Virus record (IMG/VR): IMGVR_UViG_3300033388_000691
Location: 1-24,365 of that record
Direction: 5' to 3' (one strand)
DNA length: 24,365 nt
Source of the DNA: a virus
The position numbers and the translations under genes were made by a program. The notes under the pieces were generated by a model. The model made no database searches, had not been told where the DNA came from, and saw only the letters and a program-made list of their open reading frames with translations. The first letter of the stretch is position 1. Each line of letters begins with the position of its first letter. Of this stretch, positions 1-7,713 are shown piece after piece.

Positions 1-248
1 ATACTGATACAGAACCATCGTTTAATCTTATCGGAGGACAAATTCAACCAGGTGGAACTAGACCGCCAGCAACTTTTGTAGGCACCGCAGATAAAGCAAT
101 AACATATGTACCTACAAAAATGACAATCACAATCAACTGTGTTCCTGTTATTAGCAGAAACGCAATTAGTAACAACTTTAGTCTGAAAGACTATGCATCA
201 GGCAAACTGTTGCGTGGATCTCAGAGTAACGGCCCGGGGATTTGGTAA
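1..248 (+). CDS. Tail-tube cap-like protein gp48, C-terminal fragment (5' end outside window)
   Basis: The frame starting at base 3 is open from the window edge to a TAA at 246-248 and gives 81 residues of a C-terminus. Visible parts are a Gly/Pro-rich segment (IGGQIQPGGTRPP), then a beta-like stretch MTITINCVPVISRN followed by NNFSLKDYASGKLLRG. This ending resembles the C-terminal part of gp48/gp54-type tail-tube cap and initiator proteins of marine T4-like phages, which sit between the baseplate hub and the first tube ring. The position directly before gp53 supports that. The assignment rests on family resemblance plus gene order; most of the protein is missing. The stop overlaps the next ATG (TAATG). 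Another small tube or baseplate protein cannot be excluded. Confidence 0.5.
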   Translation, partial: TDTEPSFNLIGGQIQPGGTRPPATFVGTADKAITYVPTKMTITINCVPVISRNAISNNFSLKDYASGKLLRGSQSNGPGIW

Positions 249-565
249 TGCCACAGAATAATATATATCCAAAAACTAGTCCTTATAATAAAACAGGTGT
301 CATCAAAAACAAGTTTTTAGATGTTATGGAACCGTATACTGCGATTCCTAAAGATGCATCGGATGCATCTTTTACTATCACACCACAATATGAATTTAGA
401 CCTGATATGTTAGCACAAGATTTGTACAATGACTCTCGTTTATGGTGGGTATTTGCATCTCGTAACCCTAATGCATTAGGACCTGATCCTTACTTTAATT
501 TTAAATCAGGACTACAAATATTTGTTCCTAGAATGGACACCCTTAAACGTGTGCTAGGTATCTAA
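248..565 (+). CDS. 53: Baseplate wedge protein, gp53-like
   Basis: Encodes 105 residues from the ATG at 248, which overlaps the upstream stop as TAATG; a TTG two codons earlier (242) could also start the frame but is less likely. The core (YEFRPDMLAQDLYNDSRLWW, then VFASRNPN and FKSGLQIFVP) is the signature of the gp53 baseplate family: a small LysM-like fold with a DLYxDSRLWW helix and a final strand ending in a hydrophobic-Val-Pro motif. T4 gp53 is about 196 residues, so this is a compact version, as usual in marine relatives. In T4, gp53 clamps neighbouring wedges together around the hub. The neighbours (tube cap upstream, hub downstream) fit. A GGGGAT stretch lies 5' of the ATG as a possible ribosome-binding site. 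Confidence 0.85.
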   Translation: MPQNNIYPKTSPYNKTGVIKNKFLDVMEPYTAIPKDASDASFTITPQYEFRPDMLAQDLYNDSRLWWVFASRNPNALGPDPYFNFKSGLQIFVPRMDTLKRVLGI

Positions 566-3261
566 TGGCTACAATTAGCAGATACACTGAAGTTAATATT
601 GAAACATCACCTGGAGTAATTACTAACTTTAAATTACGTTCAGAGTATTATGGATATGATAGAGAGTGGCAAGGACAGAATGACATCATAATATCTGCCG
701 CGTCAGTTAATGGTAAACTGAGTGGTAGTGCTAAACCCATAGATCGACAAATTACAGCGGCAGAGAGTTTTTCAGAACCGGCCGCTTCTGAAATTTCAGC
801 AATTTTAAGACAACAAAAAACAGAAATTTTAGCCGAAGTATCCGCATTGCCGGCTGATGATCCTCAACGTGCCCCAGTAGTTGTCGAAGAGGCTGAAGTA
901 GAGGCAGACTCTGTTGATGATGCTTCAACTGGAGAAAATGCACAGACTGATGATCAACAAGTATCAGGAGGAAGCAACCCTGCAGGTAGTGACCCTAATG
1001 CCGCTCAACAAGCAAAACTAGATGAGACACAAGGTACAGAACAAACAACAAGTCCTAATATTGATGGTGGTGGCAATGCACAAAGTAATCCAAACACATC
1101 ATCAGCAGATGCACCGGGCAGACGATTAAAGAATCCATTAGGATCATTATCATCTTACACATATCAGATAAGTTTGTATATGATTACGCCAGATGCTTAT
1201 GATGCATTTCAAGCATCAGGTAGAAGACAAATCTCTGCATTAGAAGATGAAATAGGACAGGGCAGTGGTGGAGCCTATCTTATAGCACAATCAGGTGGTG
1301 TTAATAATAATACGTCACAAAGAGCACCTGGGTTTGAGTGGGATTATTACATTGATAATTTAAAACTTAAACAAGCAATATCAGGTAAAAGTACAAATTC
1401 ATCTACTAATATGTATGAAGTATCATTTGATATTTTAGAACCATATGGCTTTTCGTTTAATACAAAGTTAAGACAAGCAAGTGATGCACTACAGCAATAT
1501 TCAAATGATGCAGGTTATTCAGGTACTGGTAAAATAGATAATCCAACAAGACAATTTTTTGTGTTAGGTGTAAAATTTAACGGCTATGATAATGACGGTA
1601 ACTTAGCCAACGGAGCATTAGAGTTTGAAAACTCAGGGCCAATAGATCCCAATGCATCAGGTAATTCTTTATTTCAAGTTTATTATGATATAAACATTAC
1701 TAGTATTAAATTTACGATTGATGGCGGCGCCACACGATATGCATGTACAGGAGTTGCAGTAGCACCCGGCAAGGCTTTCGGTACAAAAAGAGGTAGAACT
1801 TTTTCTACGACAACAGTAATTGGAGCAACGTTTGATGAAGCCTTGCAAGGCGGTAAAGACGATATAGGCGGTAAAGGACTATTCACTCAAATTAACACAT
1901 TTGAACAATGGAAAGTTGATAACAAAATACAGGAGTTCGCCAACATTCATAGGGTAGAATACATTGGAGAAGATGTAGAAGCAATCAAAGATGCAAGACT
2001 TATCTTACCAACTGACACTGATAAAAGTAAATGGACTTCTGGAGACATAGAAAACACACAAGAATCAAATGACGCAACAGCCGCAAAAGCAGTACCAGAC
2101 GATTCAAAACGCAAAATTAATTTTAATGCAGACACTACATATATAGAAATTTTCGATGAAATTCTTAAAGGTAGTTCATATATGTATGATGCATTAAAAA
2201 TAGTTTACATGAGTCAAGCATCACCTAGCAAACAAGACAAAGAACAGCCTAGTTTAGATCCTAACAGTGCTAAAAAGATTGCTTGGTATAAAGTAACTCC
2301 GGTATTGTCTGCTCCTAAATGGGATTCTATAATCTCTGATTGGGCATATACGATGACATATAGAATAGAAACATATAAAACACCTGTCATCACATCTATT
2401 GGTACAAACGCCGGAGAAGAATATTATGGCCCTCACAAAAGATATGAATACTGGTGGACTGGAGAAAACAGAGAAGTTTTATCATACGAACAAAAATTAG
2501 ATAACTTATTTTACAATGAAGTATTAGGAAGTTCAAATGAATTAAATGAAGATGGAGTGGGCACTGGTGGTTCTACTCAGGTACCTGTTGCTCCAAATCA
2601 AAATGCATCCGGAGCTCCTAGAATGAATGCAATAGGTGGAGGAAGAGCATCTCAGAATCAATATGTTACAAGTTTGTATTCACCAGACTCATATGCACAA
2701 GCCAAAATTAGAATATTAGGAGATCCTGACTTTTTAGTACAAGATTACAGAGGTGGTCCTGATGCTGTTTATAATAGATTCTATGGAGAAGACGGGTACA
2801 GAATTTCTGCCAATGGTGGACAAGTGTTTATTGAAGTTGACTTTAAAGAAGCCGTTGATTATAATGATGAAACAGGAGTCATGGATATCAACGACTCTAT
2901 ATTATTTTATAAATACCCTGCTTGGGCTGAAGAAAAAATCAAAGGTGTTAGTTATCAAGTCATCACTGCTGTTAGTACATTTGAATCAGGAAGTTTTCAA
3001 CAAGAACTTACTGCTGTTATAAATACTTTTGCTGATTCTGATGCAGAAGCACCCGGAGAAAATCAAAGAGAAGAAAGTGAATCTACAAATCCAAACAGAG
3101 CCGGGCAAGAAGGAACAATGTCGTCAGGAAACATGACTACAGAAGATCAAACAGCAAATCAAAATTTAAGTGAAGTAACAGACTCTGGTGGGCAAAGTGC
3201 TACTGAAGCAGGTAATCCACCAACAACCGAGTCTGGCAACAATGACGATGCAGGTGGATAA
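565..3261 (+). CDS. Large virion structural protein, possible baseplate hub (gp27-like role)
   Basis: An 898-residue protein starting at an ATG that overlaps the gp53 stop (TAATG). Residues 1-95 form a folded N-terminal part. Residues about 95-187 are an acidic, Gln/Asn/Ser/Gly-rich linker that looks disordered. A long folded core follows from about 190 (NPLGSLSSYTYQISLYMITP). Around residue 590 come IAWYKVTP and WAYTMTYRIETYKTP, then HKRYEYWWTGENREVLSYEQ near 624, a Tyr/Trp-rich strand pair of a type seen in tail hub proteins. The last roughly 68 residues are again Gln/Glu/Ser/Asn-rich and probably disordered. Lying between gp53 and the gp5-like spike and coupled to both, it is a candidate for the trimeric hub platform that gp27 forms in T4. 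That function is inferred from position and texture; the safe call is virion structural protein. Confidence 0.6.
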   Translation: MATISRYTEVNIETSPGVITNFKLRSEYYGYDREWQGQNDIIISAASVNGKLSGSAKPIDRQITAAESFSEPAASEISAILRQQKTEILAEVSALPADDPQRAPVVVEEAEVEADSVDDASTGENAQTDDQQVSGGSNPAGSDPNAAQQAKLDETQGTEQTTSPNIDGGGNAQSNPNTSSADAPGRRLKNPLGSLSSYTYQISLYMITPDAYDAFQASGRRQISALEDEIGQGSGGAYLIAQSGGVNNNTSQRAPGFEWDYYIDNLKLKQAISGKSTNSSTNMYEVSFDILEPYGFSFNTKLRQASDALQQYSNDAGYSGTGKIDNPTRQFFVLGVKFNGYDNDGNLANGALEFENSGPIDPNASGNSLFQVYYDINITSIKFTIDGGATRYACTGVAVAPGKAFGTKRGRTFSTTTVIGATFDEALQGGKDDIGGKGLFTQINTFEQWKVDNKIQEFANIHRVEYIGEDVEAIKDARLILPTDTDKSKWTSGDIENTQESNDATAAKAVPDDSKRKINFNADTTYIEIFDEILKGSSYMYDALKIVYMSQASPSKQDKEQPSLDPNSAKKIAWYKVTPVLSAPKWDSIISDWAYTMTYRIETYKTPVITSIGTNAGEEYYGPHKRYEYWWTGENREVLSYEQKLDNLFYNEVLGSSNELNEDGVGTGGSTQVPVAPNQNASGAPRMNAIGGGRASQNQYVTSLYSPDSYAQAKIRILGDPDFLVQDYRGGPDAVYNRFYGEDGYRISANGGQVFIEVDFKEAVDYNDETGVMDINDSILFYKYPAWAEEKIKGVSYQVITAVSTFESGSFQQELTAVINTFADSDAEAPGENQREESESTNPNRAGQEGTMSSGNMTTEDQTANQNLSEVTDSGGQSATEAGNPPTTESGNNDDAGG

Positions 3262-6200
3262 TGGGTATTGATGTTTTTAAGCCTATAGGCGGACTAAAGA
3301 AAAATAAACCTGGAGCAGGCACCCAGTCTGTTATCCAAGTTCCTATTATTTGTACAGTAATGAATACAGTCGATCCTGAACGTCAGGGGCAGATCGCAGT
3401 ATACCCTTCAGAAAACTTAGATAAAAATTCAAACGATGTTAAAAATTGGTTATGGGTAAATAAACTTTCTACATTCTTTGGACAAACAGAAGGCATTTCT
3501 GCTGATGACGATTATGGTCAGTACGCCGGCAATCCTAGTTCATATGGACAGTGGAACTCTCCACCGGATAAAGGTACATTAGTTATTTGTATATTTGTTA
3601 ATGGTGATCCTAACTATGGATATTATATAGGAGCCGCCCCGTCTCCAGAAACGTTGTCAATGGTACCTGCAATAGGATCATCTGAAAATGTAACTCTTAA
3701 TGAAGGTGAAGCACAATCATACGGTGGAGCACCTCGACTTCCTACAACAAATCTTAATGTTAACAATAAAGATATCGCAGATAGTCCTACATATCTTGAG
3801 GATGCAAAACCAGTACATAGTTATACTGCATCTATCATGCAACAACAGGGTATTTTAAGAGACAAATATAGAGGACCTATTAGTACAAGTGCAACAAGAG
3901 AAGCATCAAGTAGAGTAGGTTGGGGTGTCAGTAGTCCGGGACGTCCTGTATATGAAGGTGGATTTACAGATGAGGATCTTCCAAGCAATTTAAGTGATGA
4001 AGATTTAGCAAAATACAGAGTAGTAACAAGAAGAGGTGGACACTCTATTGTATTAGATGACGGAGACATCATCGGTAGAGACCAATTGATCAGATTACGT
4101 ACTGCGTTAGGACATCAGATATTAATGAGTGATGACGGGCAAATGTTATCTATCCTACATTCAAATGGTCAATCATATATTGAATTAGGTAAAGAAGGAA
4201 CAGTTGATATTTTTAGCACAAACTCTATTAACTTGCGTACTCAAGGTGATCTTAATTTACATGCAGACGAAACACTTAATTTAAGTGCAAAAAATGTAAA
4301 CATAAACTCATCCGAAGACACTTACTTGAATGCAGACAAACAATTTAAACAAAGAGTAGGGGAAGATTATAACTTATTTGCCCTACAAAATATTAAAATG
4401 AAAGCCGATTCTGCATATGCAGTAAATGCTGTAGGTCAAATAGGATTAAAATCTGATGCAGAAATATTTAATGAAGCCGCAAAAATACATTTAAATGACG
4501 GAGCATCAAGTTTAAGTCCTGAAGTAGTAGAACCAATAGATGTTATTATGCACCCAGATACATTGTTTGATAGCACAGTAGGTTGGGCCGCCGCTCTTGC
4601 TAAACTTCCAAGTATTACTTCACGTGCTCCTGCACACATGCCGTGGATGAATGCTAATCAAGGTGCAGACGTAGAAGTAGATCCAAGTGCAGAAGGACAG
4701 TTGCCCGCAGAACCTACTGCTAAATTAGGTAATTTAAATGAGAACATTAGTGATTTAGCAACGTATCCTATAGGTCAAGGTGTAACACCAACGAGCGGCG
4801 CAGGCATTGATGAAATAGGAGCGATAAGTGACTCATTAGATAAAAACGTCACTTCGACTGTGTTGGCAGGTATCCAAGATATTACCTCAGACTTAAAAAC
4901 CGCAGGCTCTTTCGCACAAGCCGGAGTTGCTGGATCAGGCAGTACAGAATCTCTCATTCTAGGAGCATTTGGACAAACACCATCTCAAATGGCAGCAGGT
5001 GGAATCTTAAAGCCCGGGGCAGATATACTTGTTAATACGTTAGCATCTGCACCAGGATCAGGAGCCTTATTAAAGGCCGAATTTCGAGGCATAGTGCCTA
5101 AAGGAATTTTACCTCCTCAAGCATTTACAGGCTCAAGTGGAGTTAATAGTGTCGAACAATATCTAGGTTCAACTTCCGCACAAGCCCAAGGTGTCGTAAC
5201 AACATTGCAAAAAGGACAAAAAGCACTTCAAACTGTAGGGGCAATTACAGGTAAAGAAGCACCAGGTGGATTAGGAACGGTTGTAGCAGGTACATTAACA
5301 GCATCATCTAATGCAGGTGATATAGGAAAGAATGTTAAAGAAGTTACAGGTATTATTAACAAGTCTACAAGTTCTGGATTAACAGGGGGAACTCCTGATA
5401 ACGATATGCAGGGTGTTCTAAATCAAATGGCATCTGGAGCAGGAGCAGTTGTAGCATCACAACTTTCAGGAGCAGTAGGAGGAATTACTAAAGCATTAAA
5501 TACACTTGGAACTGAACTACCAGACATAGGGGTAGGAATAGATTTAAATATCGGCGCATCAGCATCTTCATTTAAATCTATCACATCATCCTTCGGTCAA
5601 TTAGAAGCAGGTGTACCACAAGATTTAGCGGCATTAGCAGGCGCCGGCGCAGCCGCAGTTGCTGGTGTAAGTGCAGGTATGAAAGGTATCGACTTAGCAA
5701 ACCCTGATACTATATCAGATCAGTTAGCATCTACTGTAGGTGCAGGAGATATTTCTGGAATAGTTAGTGGAGCCACAAGTAGTGTTACAGGAGCAGTTCA
5801 GGATATAGTAAACAATACAACTACACAAGTAGCATCTGATGCTATTGCAGGAGCAGTATCTGGTGTTGAAGCACTCGGAGGAAGTGTATCTAAACTAACA
5901 GAACAAGGTAAATTACAAAATGCCGCAACTCAAGTTCAAAGAGGGGCAACAGCATCAATATCGGCAACAGTAGCATCTGGGGTAAGTAATATTCCAGGTG
6001 GACAACAGATTGCATCAAGTGTAGTTAATAATGCACCTAATGTAGTGAATCCGATCGCAGACGGAATAGACACAGTTACCGGGGCATTACAAAATATTGG
6101 CACAGATGCATTTGATGGAGTAGATGTTGGAGATGCAGTTGCAAAAGGAGAATCTGTATTAGGAGATGCTATTGGAAGTCTTGGGGGCCTACTAAACAGT

Positions 6201-7196
6201 GTTAAAGATGAAGCCGGCGCATTGTTTAATGATGCATTAAGTCCAGGAGCAACAGCCGCATTAGAATCAGCACTTTCATCACTAACTGCAGGTGGCGGGT
6301 CAACTATTAAGTTGCCTACAGTAGCAATAAACACTTATGATAGATCAACTATTACTGATCTCATCGATGGAGTTATGGGTCCAGATATTATTCCAAGACC
6401 AAACTTATTAGGTCAAATACCAACAAGTGCAGTTACTGCGGTGAATGCATTAAAATCTTTAAGAAAAGAAATGTCTAGTGACATTAAAGCACTTAATAGG
6501 GCACAAGAAGATGTGGCTGATAAACAACGTGCATTATTTGAAGCACGATCACTATTCCCCGCAGGCTCAGAAGAAATTACGAGGGCAGAACGAGCATATG
6601 AACAAGCGGCAACATCGCCTTCATATCTTGCATTAATTCAGAAAGTGGCAAGTGCTAAAGAAACATTTGGAGATGCTATTCCTAATCCGACTCCGATACC
6701 AGCTCCGACTAATCCGTTTAGCAATATTGAAGCGGCAGTTCTCGCGGCATCTGAACGACCTTCCAATTGGGCAGGAGCCAGCAATACTTTATTACCAACT
6801 GATGAGGAAGTTGCTGAATATTATAATCCACAATCAATTTATTTTCTCAATAACCAGTATCTACCTACATATACTGACAATACGTATGCGGCTATTTTTG
6901 CTACGACTTCAAAAACATATGTGAAGAATAAAAGAACAGTATATCTGGATGAACCCTACAATACTGATTATACACCTATTATTAGCGGATTCCCGGCGCC
7001 CGAAAACACAGTCGAAAGTGTAACAGGTGAAGATATCGGAGATGGCCCATTAACAGTTACTGATGGACAAGGTGGTGTTGGTCAAGATGTTTACACAGAT
7101 TATGGAATACTTACTATTAATAACAACTTAGGAGTCGGTGGCGGAGGCGGTGGATTGAAATGGATTTACGACGGCGCCACTTGGAAGTTAAAATAA
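3261..7196 (+). CDS. 5: Baseplate central hub/spike protein, gp5-like, without lysozyme domain
   Basis: A 1311-residue protein whose ATG overlaps the previous stop (TAATG), with AGGTGG just upstream as ribosome-binding site. Residues about 24-127 match the gp5/VgrG OB-fold (VIQVPIICTVMNTVDPERQG, ending FVNGDPNYGYYIGAAP). Residues about 258-413 are the gp5 C-terminal type region: GGHSIVLDDGD, then LGHQILMSDDG, then repeated short strands (INLRTQGDLNLHADETLNLS) of the triple-stranded beta-helix needle. T4 gp5 (575 residues) carries a lysozyme between these parts; here the interval 130-255 is too short and shows no lysozyme motif. Residues about 500-1060 are an Ala/Gly/Ser/Val/Thr-rich extension, 1064-1137 a charged probable coiled coil, and the end has a six-glycine run followed by LKWIYDGATWKLK. 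It forms the cell-puncturing spike on the tube axis. Confidence 0.85.
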   Translation: MGIDVFKPIGGLKKNKPGAGTQSVIQVPIICTVMNTVDPERQGQIAVYPSENLDKNSNDVKNWLWVNKLSTFFGQTEGISADDDYGQYAGNPSSYGQWNSPPDKGTLVICIFVNGDPNYGYYIGAAPSPETLSMVPAIGSSENVTLNEGEAQSYGGAPRLPTTNLNVNNKDIADSPTYLEDAKPVHSYTASIMQQQGILRDKYRGPISTSATREASSRVGWGVSSPGRPVYEGGFTDEDLPSNLSDEDLAKYRVVTRRGGHSIVLDDGDIIGRDQLIRLRTALGHQILMSDDGQMLSILHSNGQSYIELGKEGTVDIFSTNSINLRTQGDLNLHADETLNLSAKNVNINSSEDTYLNADKQFKQRVGEDYNLFALQNIKMKADSAYAVNAVGQIGLKSDAEIFNEAAKIHLNDGASSLSPEVVEPIDVIMHPDTLFDSTVGWAAALAKLPSITSRAPAHMPWMNANQGADVEVDPSAEGQLPAEPTAKLGNLNENISDLATYPIGQGVTPTSGAGIDEIGAISDSLDKNVTSTVLAGIQDITSDLKTAGSFAQAGVAGSGSTESLILGAFGQTPSQMAAGGILKPGADILVNTLASAPGSGALLKAEFRGIVPKGILPPQAFTGSSGVNSVEQYLGSTSAQAQGVVTTLQKGQKALQTVGAITGKEAPGGLGTVVAGTLTASSNAGDIGKNVKEVTGIINKSTSSGLTGGTPDNDMQGVLNQMASGAGAVVASQLSGAVGGITKALNTLGTELPDIGVGIDLNIGASASSFKSITSSFGQLEAGVPQDLAALAGAGAAAVAGVSAGMKGIDLANPDTISDQLASTVGAGDISGIVSGATSSVTGAVQDIVNNTTTQVASDAIAGAVSGVEALGGSVSKLTEQGKLQNAATQVQRGATASISATVASGVSNIPGGQQIASSVVNNAPNVVNPIADGIDTVTGALQNIGTDAFDGVDVGDAVAKGESVLGDAIGSLGGLLNSVKDEAGALFNDALSPGATAALESALSSLTAGGGSTIKLPTVAINTYDRSTITDLIDGVMGPDIIPRPNLLGQIPTSAVTAVNALKSLRKEMSSDIKALNRAQEDVADKQRALFEARSLFPAGSEEITRAERAYEQAATSPSYLALIQKVASAKETFGDAIPNPTPIPAPTNPFSNIEAAVLAASERPSNWAGASNTLLPTDEEVAEYYNPQSIYFLNNQYLPTYTDNTYAAIFATTSKTYVKNKRTVYLDEPYNTDYTPIISGFPAPENTVESVTGEDIGDGPLTVTDGQGGVGQDVYTDYGILTINNNLGVGGGGGGLKWIYDGATWKLK
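4975..6440 (+). other. Low-complexity Ala/Gly/Ser/Val-rich extension inside the gp5-like protein
   Basis: About 490 residues (roughly 572-1060 of the hub protein) made almost only of Ala, Gly, Ser, Val, Thr, Ile, Leu, Asn and Asp, with many short segments such as LAGAGAAAVAGVSAGMKG and IAGAVSGVEALGGSVSKL. Aromatic residues and Cys are almost absent. No exact tandem repeat was found; the segments are a degenerate pattern of short amphipathic helices separated by Gly/Pro turns. The base composition is locally GC-richer (for example 5639-5660). No family is recognised. It lies after the beta-helix needle, where T4 gp5 ends. Confidence 0.7.
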
Positions 7197-7201
7197 CAGG
7201 G

Positions 7202-7209
7202 TATAAATA
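7202..7209 (+). promoter_or_regulatory. TATAAATA box, T4-type late promoter candidate before gp25
   Basis: An exact TATAAATA lies in the 18-base gap between the hub gene and gp25. This is the T4 late-promoter core read by the gp55/gp33/gp45 system. With T4 spacing the start would fall at about 7215, on the A of the gp25 ATG, so a transcript from here would be leaderless. In AT-rich DNA a few exact copies are expected by chance, and two more occur inside the upstream structural gene (2908-2915 and 3018-3025). Only this one is intergenic. It could instead be an unstructured AT-rich spacer. Confidence 0.35.
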
Positions 7210-7214
7210 GTATT

Positions 7215-7664
7215 ATGGCAACTTACGTAGGATTTTCAACAATAAACGCAGACAAAAGGCGAACGGTGAATAATCCTCCGGCTATAGATGGTCAAGCCAA
7301 TGGTATAACTAAACCTATTATTTTTGGTAAGAAGTTTAAATTGACAGATGAAAAGTTAGTTATACAAGATTTAGTTAACGCACTCAATATCAGACGGGGA
7401 GAAAAAGTAGGTCAACCTAATTACGGCACAAAATTATGGGACTTTATTTTTGAACCAAACACCTCTGACGTACAATCTGCAATACAGAATGAAGTTAGAC
7501 GAGTTGCAGGTTTAGATCCTCGTATTCATATCAACACAATACGAGTATTTCCTAAAGAAAACGGTATTTTAATTGAAGTACAACTATCAATCAATCCATA
7601 TAATAATGCTGGAGATTTAGCATTATTCTTCGACTCGCAGACAAACACAGCCGCAATAGCATAA
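7215..7664 (+). CDS. 25: Baseplate wedge protein gp25 (GPW/gp25 family)
   Basis: Encodes 149 residues, against 132 for T4 gp25. Residues about 50-140 carry the gp25/TssE-family pattern: a helix VIQDLVNALNIRRGEKVGQP, then NYGTKLWDFIFEPNTSD, then VQSAIQNEVRRVAGLDPRI and two closing strands (INTIRVFPKENGILIEVQL). The FEPN segment corresponds to the conserved EP motif region of this family. In T4, gp25 binds gp6 and has a sheath-like fold that starts sheath polymerisation at the wedge. It is followed directly by gp6, its structural partner. The gene begins 18 bases after the hub stop. A CAGGG (7197-7201) lies 13 bases from the ATG, far for a Shine-Dalgarno site, so initiation may be weak or partly dependent on upstream translation. 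Confidence 0.92.
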   Translation: MATYVGFSTINADKRRTVNNPPAIDGQANGITKPIIFGKKFKLTDEKLVIQDLVNALNIRRGEKVGQPNYGTKLWDFIFEPNTSDVQSAIQNEVRRVAGLDPRIHINTIRVFPKENGILIEVQLSINPYNNAGDLALFFDSQTNTAAIA

Positions 7665-7713
7665 AAAAAGTCGGTTTTTCCATAAAGATAAATATAATAA
7701 ACAGGGAATTACT
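7665..7713 (+). promoter_or_regulatory. Gene-start spacer before gp6: weak inverted repeat, GATAAATA box and strong ribosome-binding site
   Basis: This is the longest gene-free stretch in the window (49 bases). It begins with an A-run, GTCGG and a T-run (about 7665-7680), which could pair as a five-base A/T stem; that is too weak to call a terminator. GATAAATA at 7687-7694 differs by one base from the T4 late core. With T4 spacing, transcription would start near 7700, leaving a short leader that includes AGGGA at 7703-7707, six bases from the gp6 ATG. Unlike the other boxes here, the geometry works for a real promoter with its ribosome-binding site. Confidence 0.45.

Noticed and set aside
242-244. 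TTG as the start of the gp53-like gene
   Set aside because: The ATG at 248 forms the same TAATG overlap as the next two junctions, and the two extra residues add nothing conserved.
5639-5660. GC-rich patch as a foreign insertion
   Set aside because: The local GC rise comes from a run of Ala and Gly codons in a continuous frame, not from a junction or a separate element.
5936-6334. 132-codon open frame on the minus strand
   Set aside because: It lies wholly inside the Ala/Gly-rich part of the gp5-like gene; low-complexity GCA/GGA-rich coding DNA leaves the opposite frame open. No ribosome-binding site, and the product has no recognisable features.
6652-6924. 90-codon plus-strand frame overlapping the end of the hub gene
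   Set aside because: It is out of frame within a well-supported gene, Leu/Ile-rich only because of AT-rich codons, and has no start signal.
7660-7682. Possible rho-independent terminator after gp25
   Set aside because: The stem is only five A/T pairs around GTCGG and would be unstable; the next gene of the same cluster follows at once.
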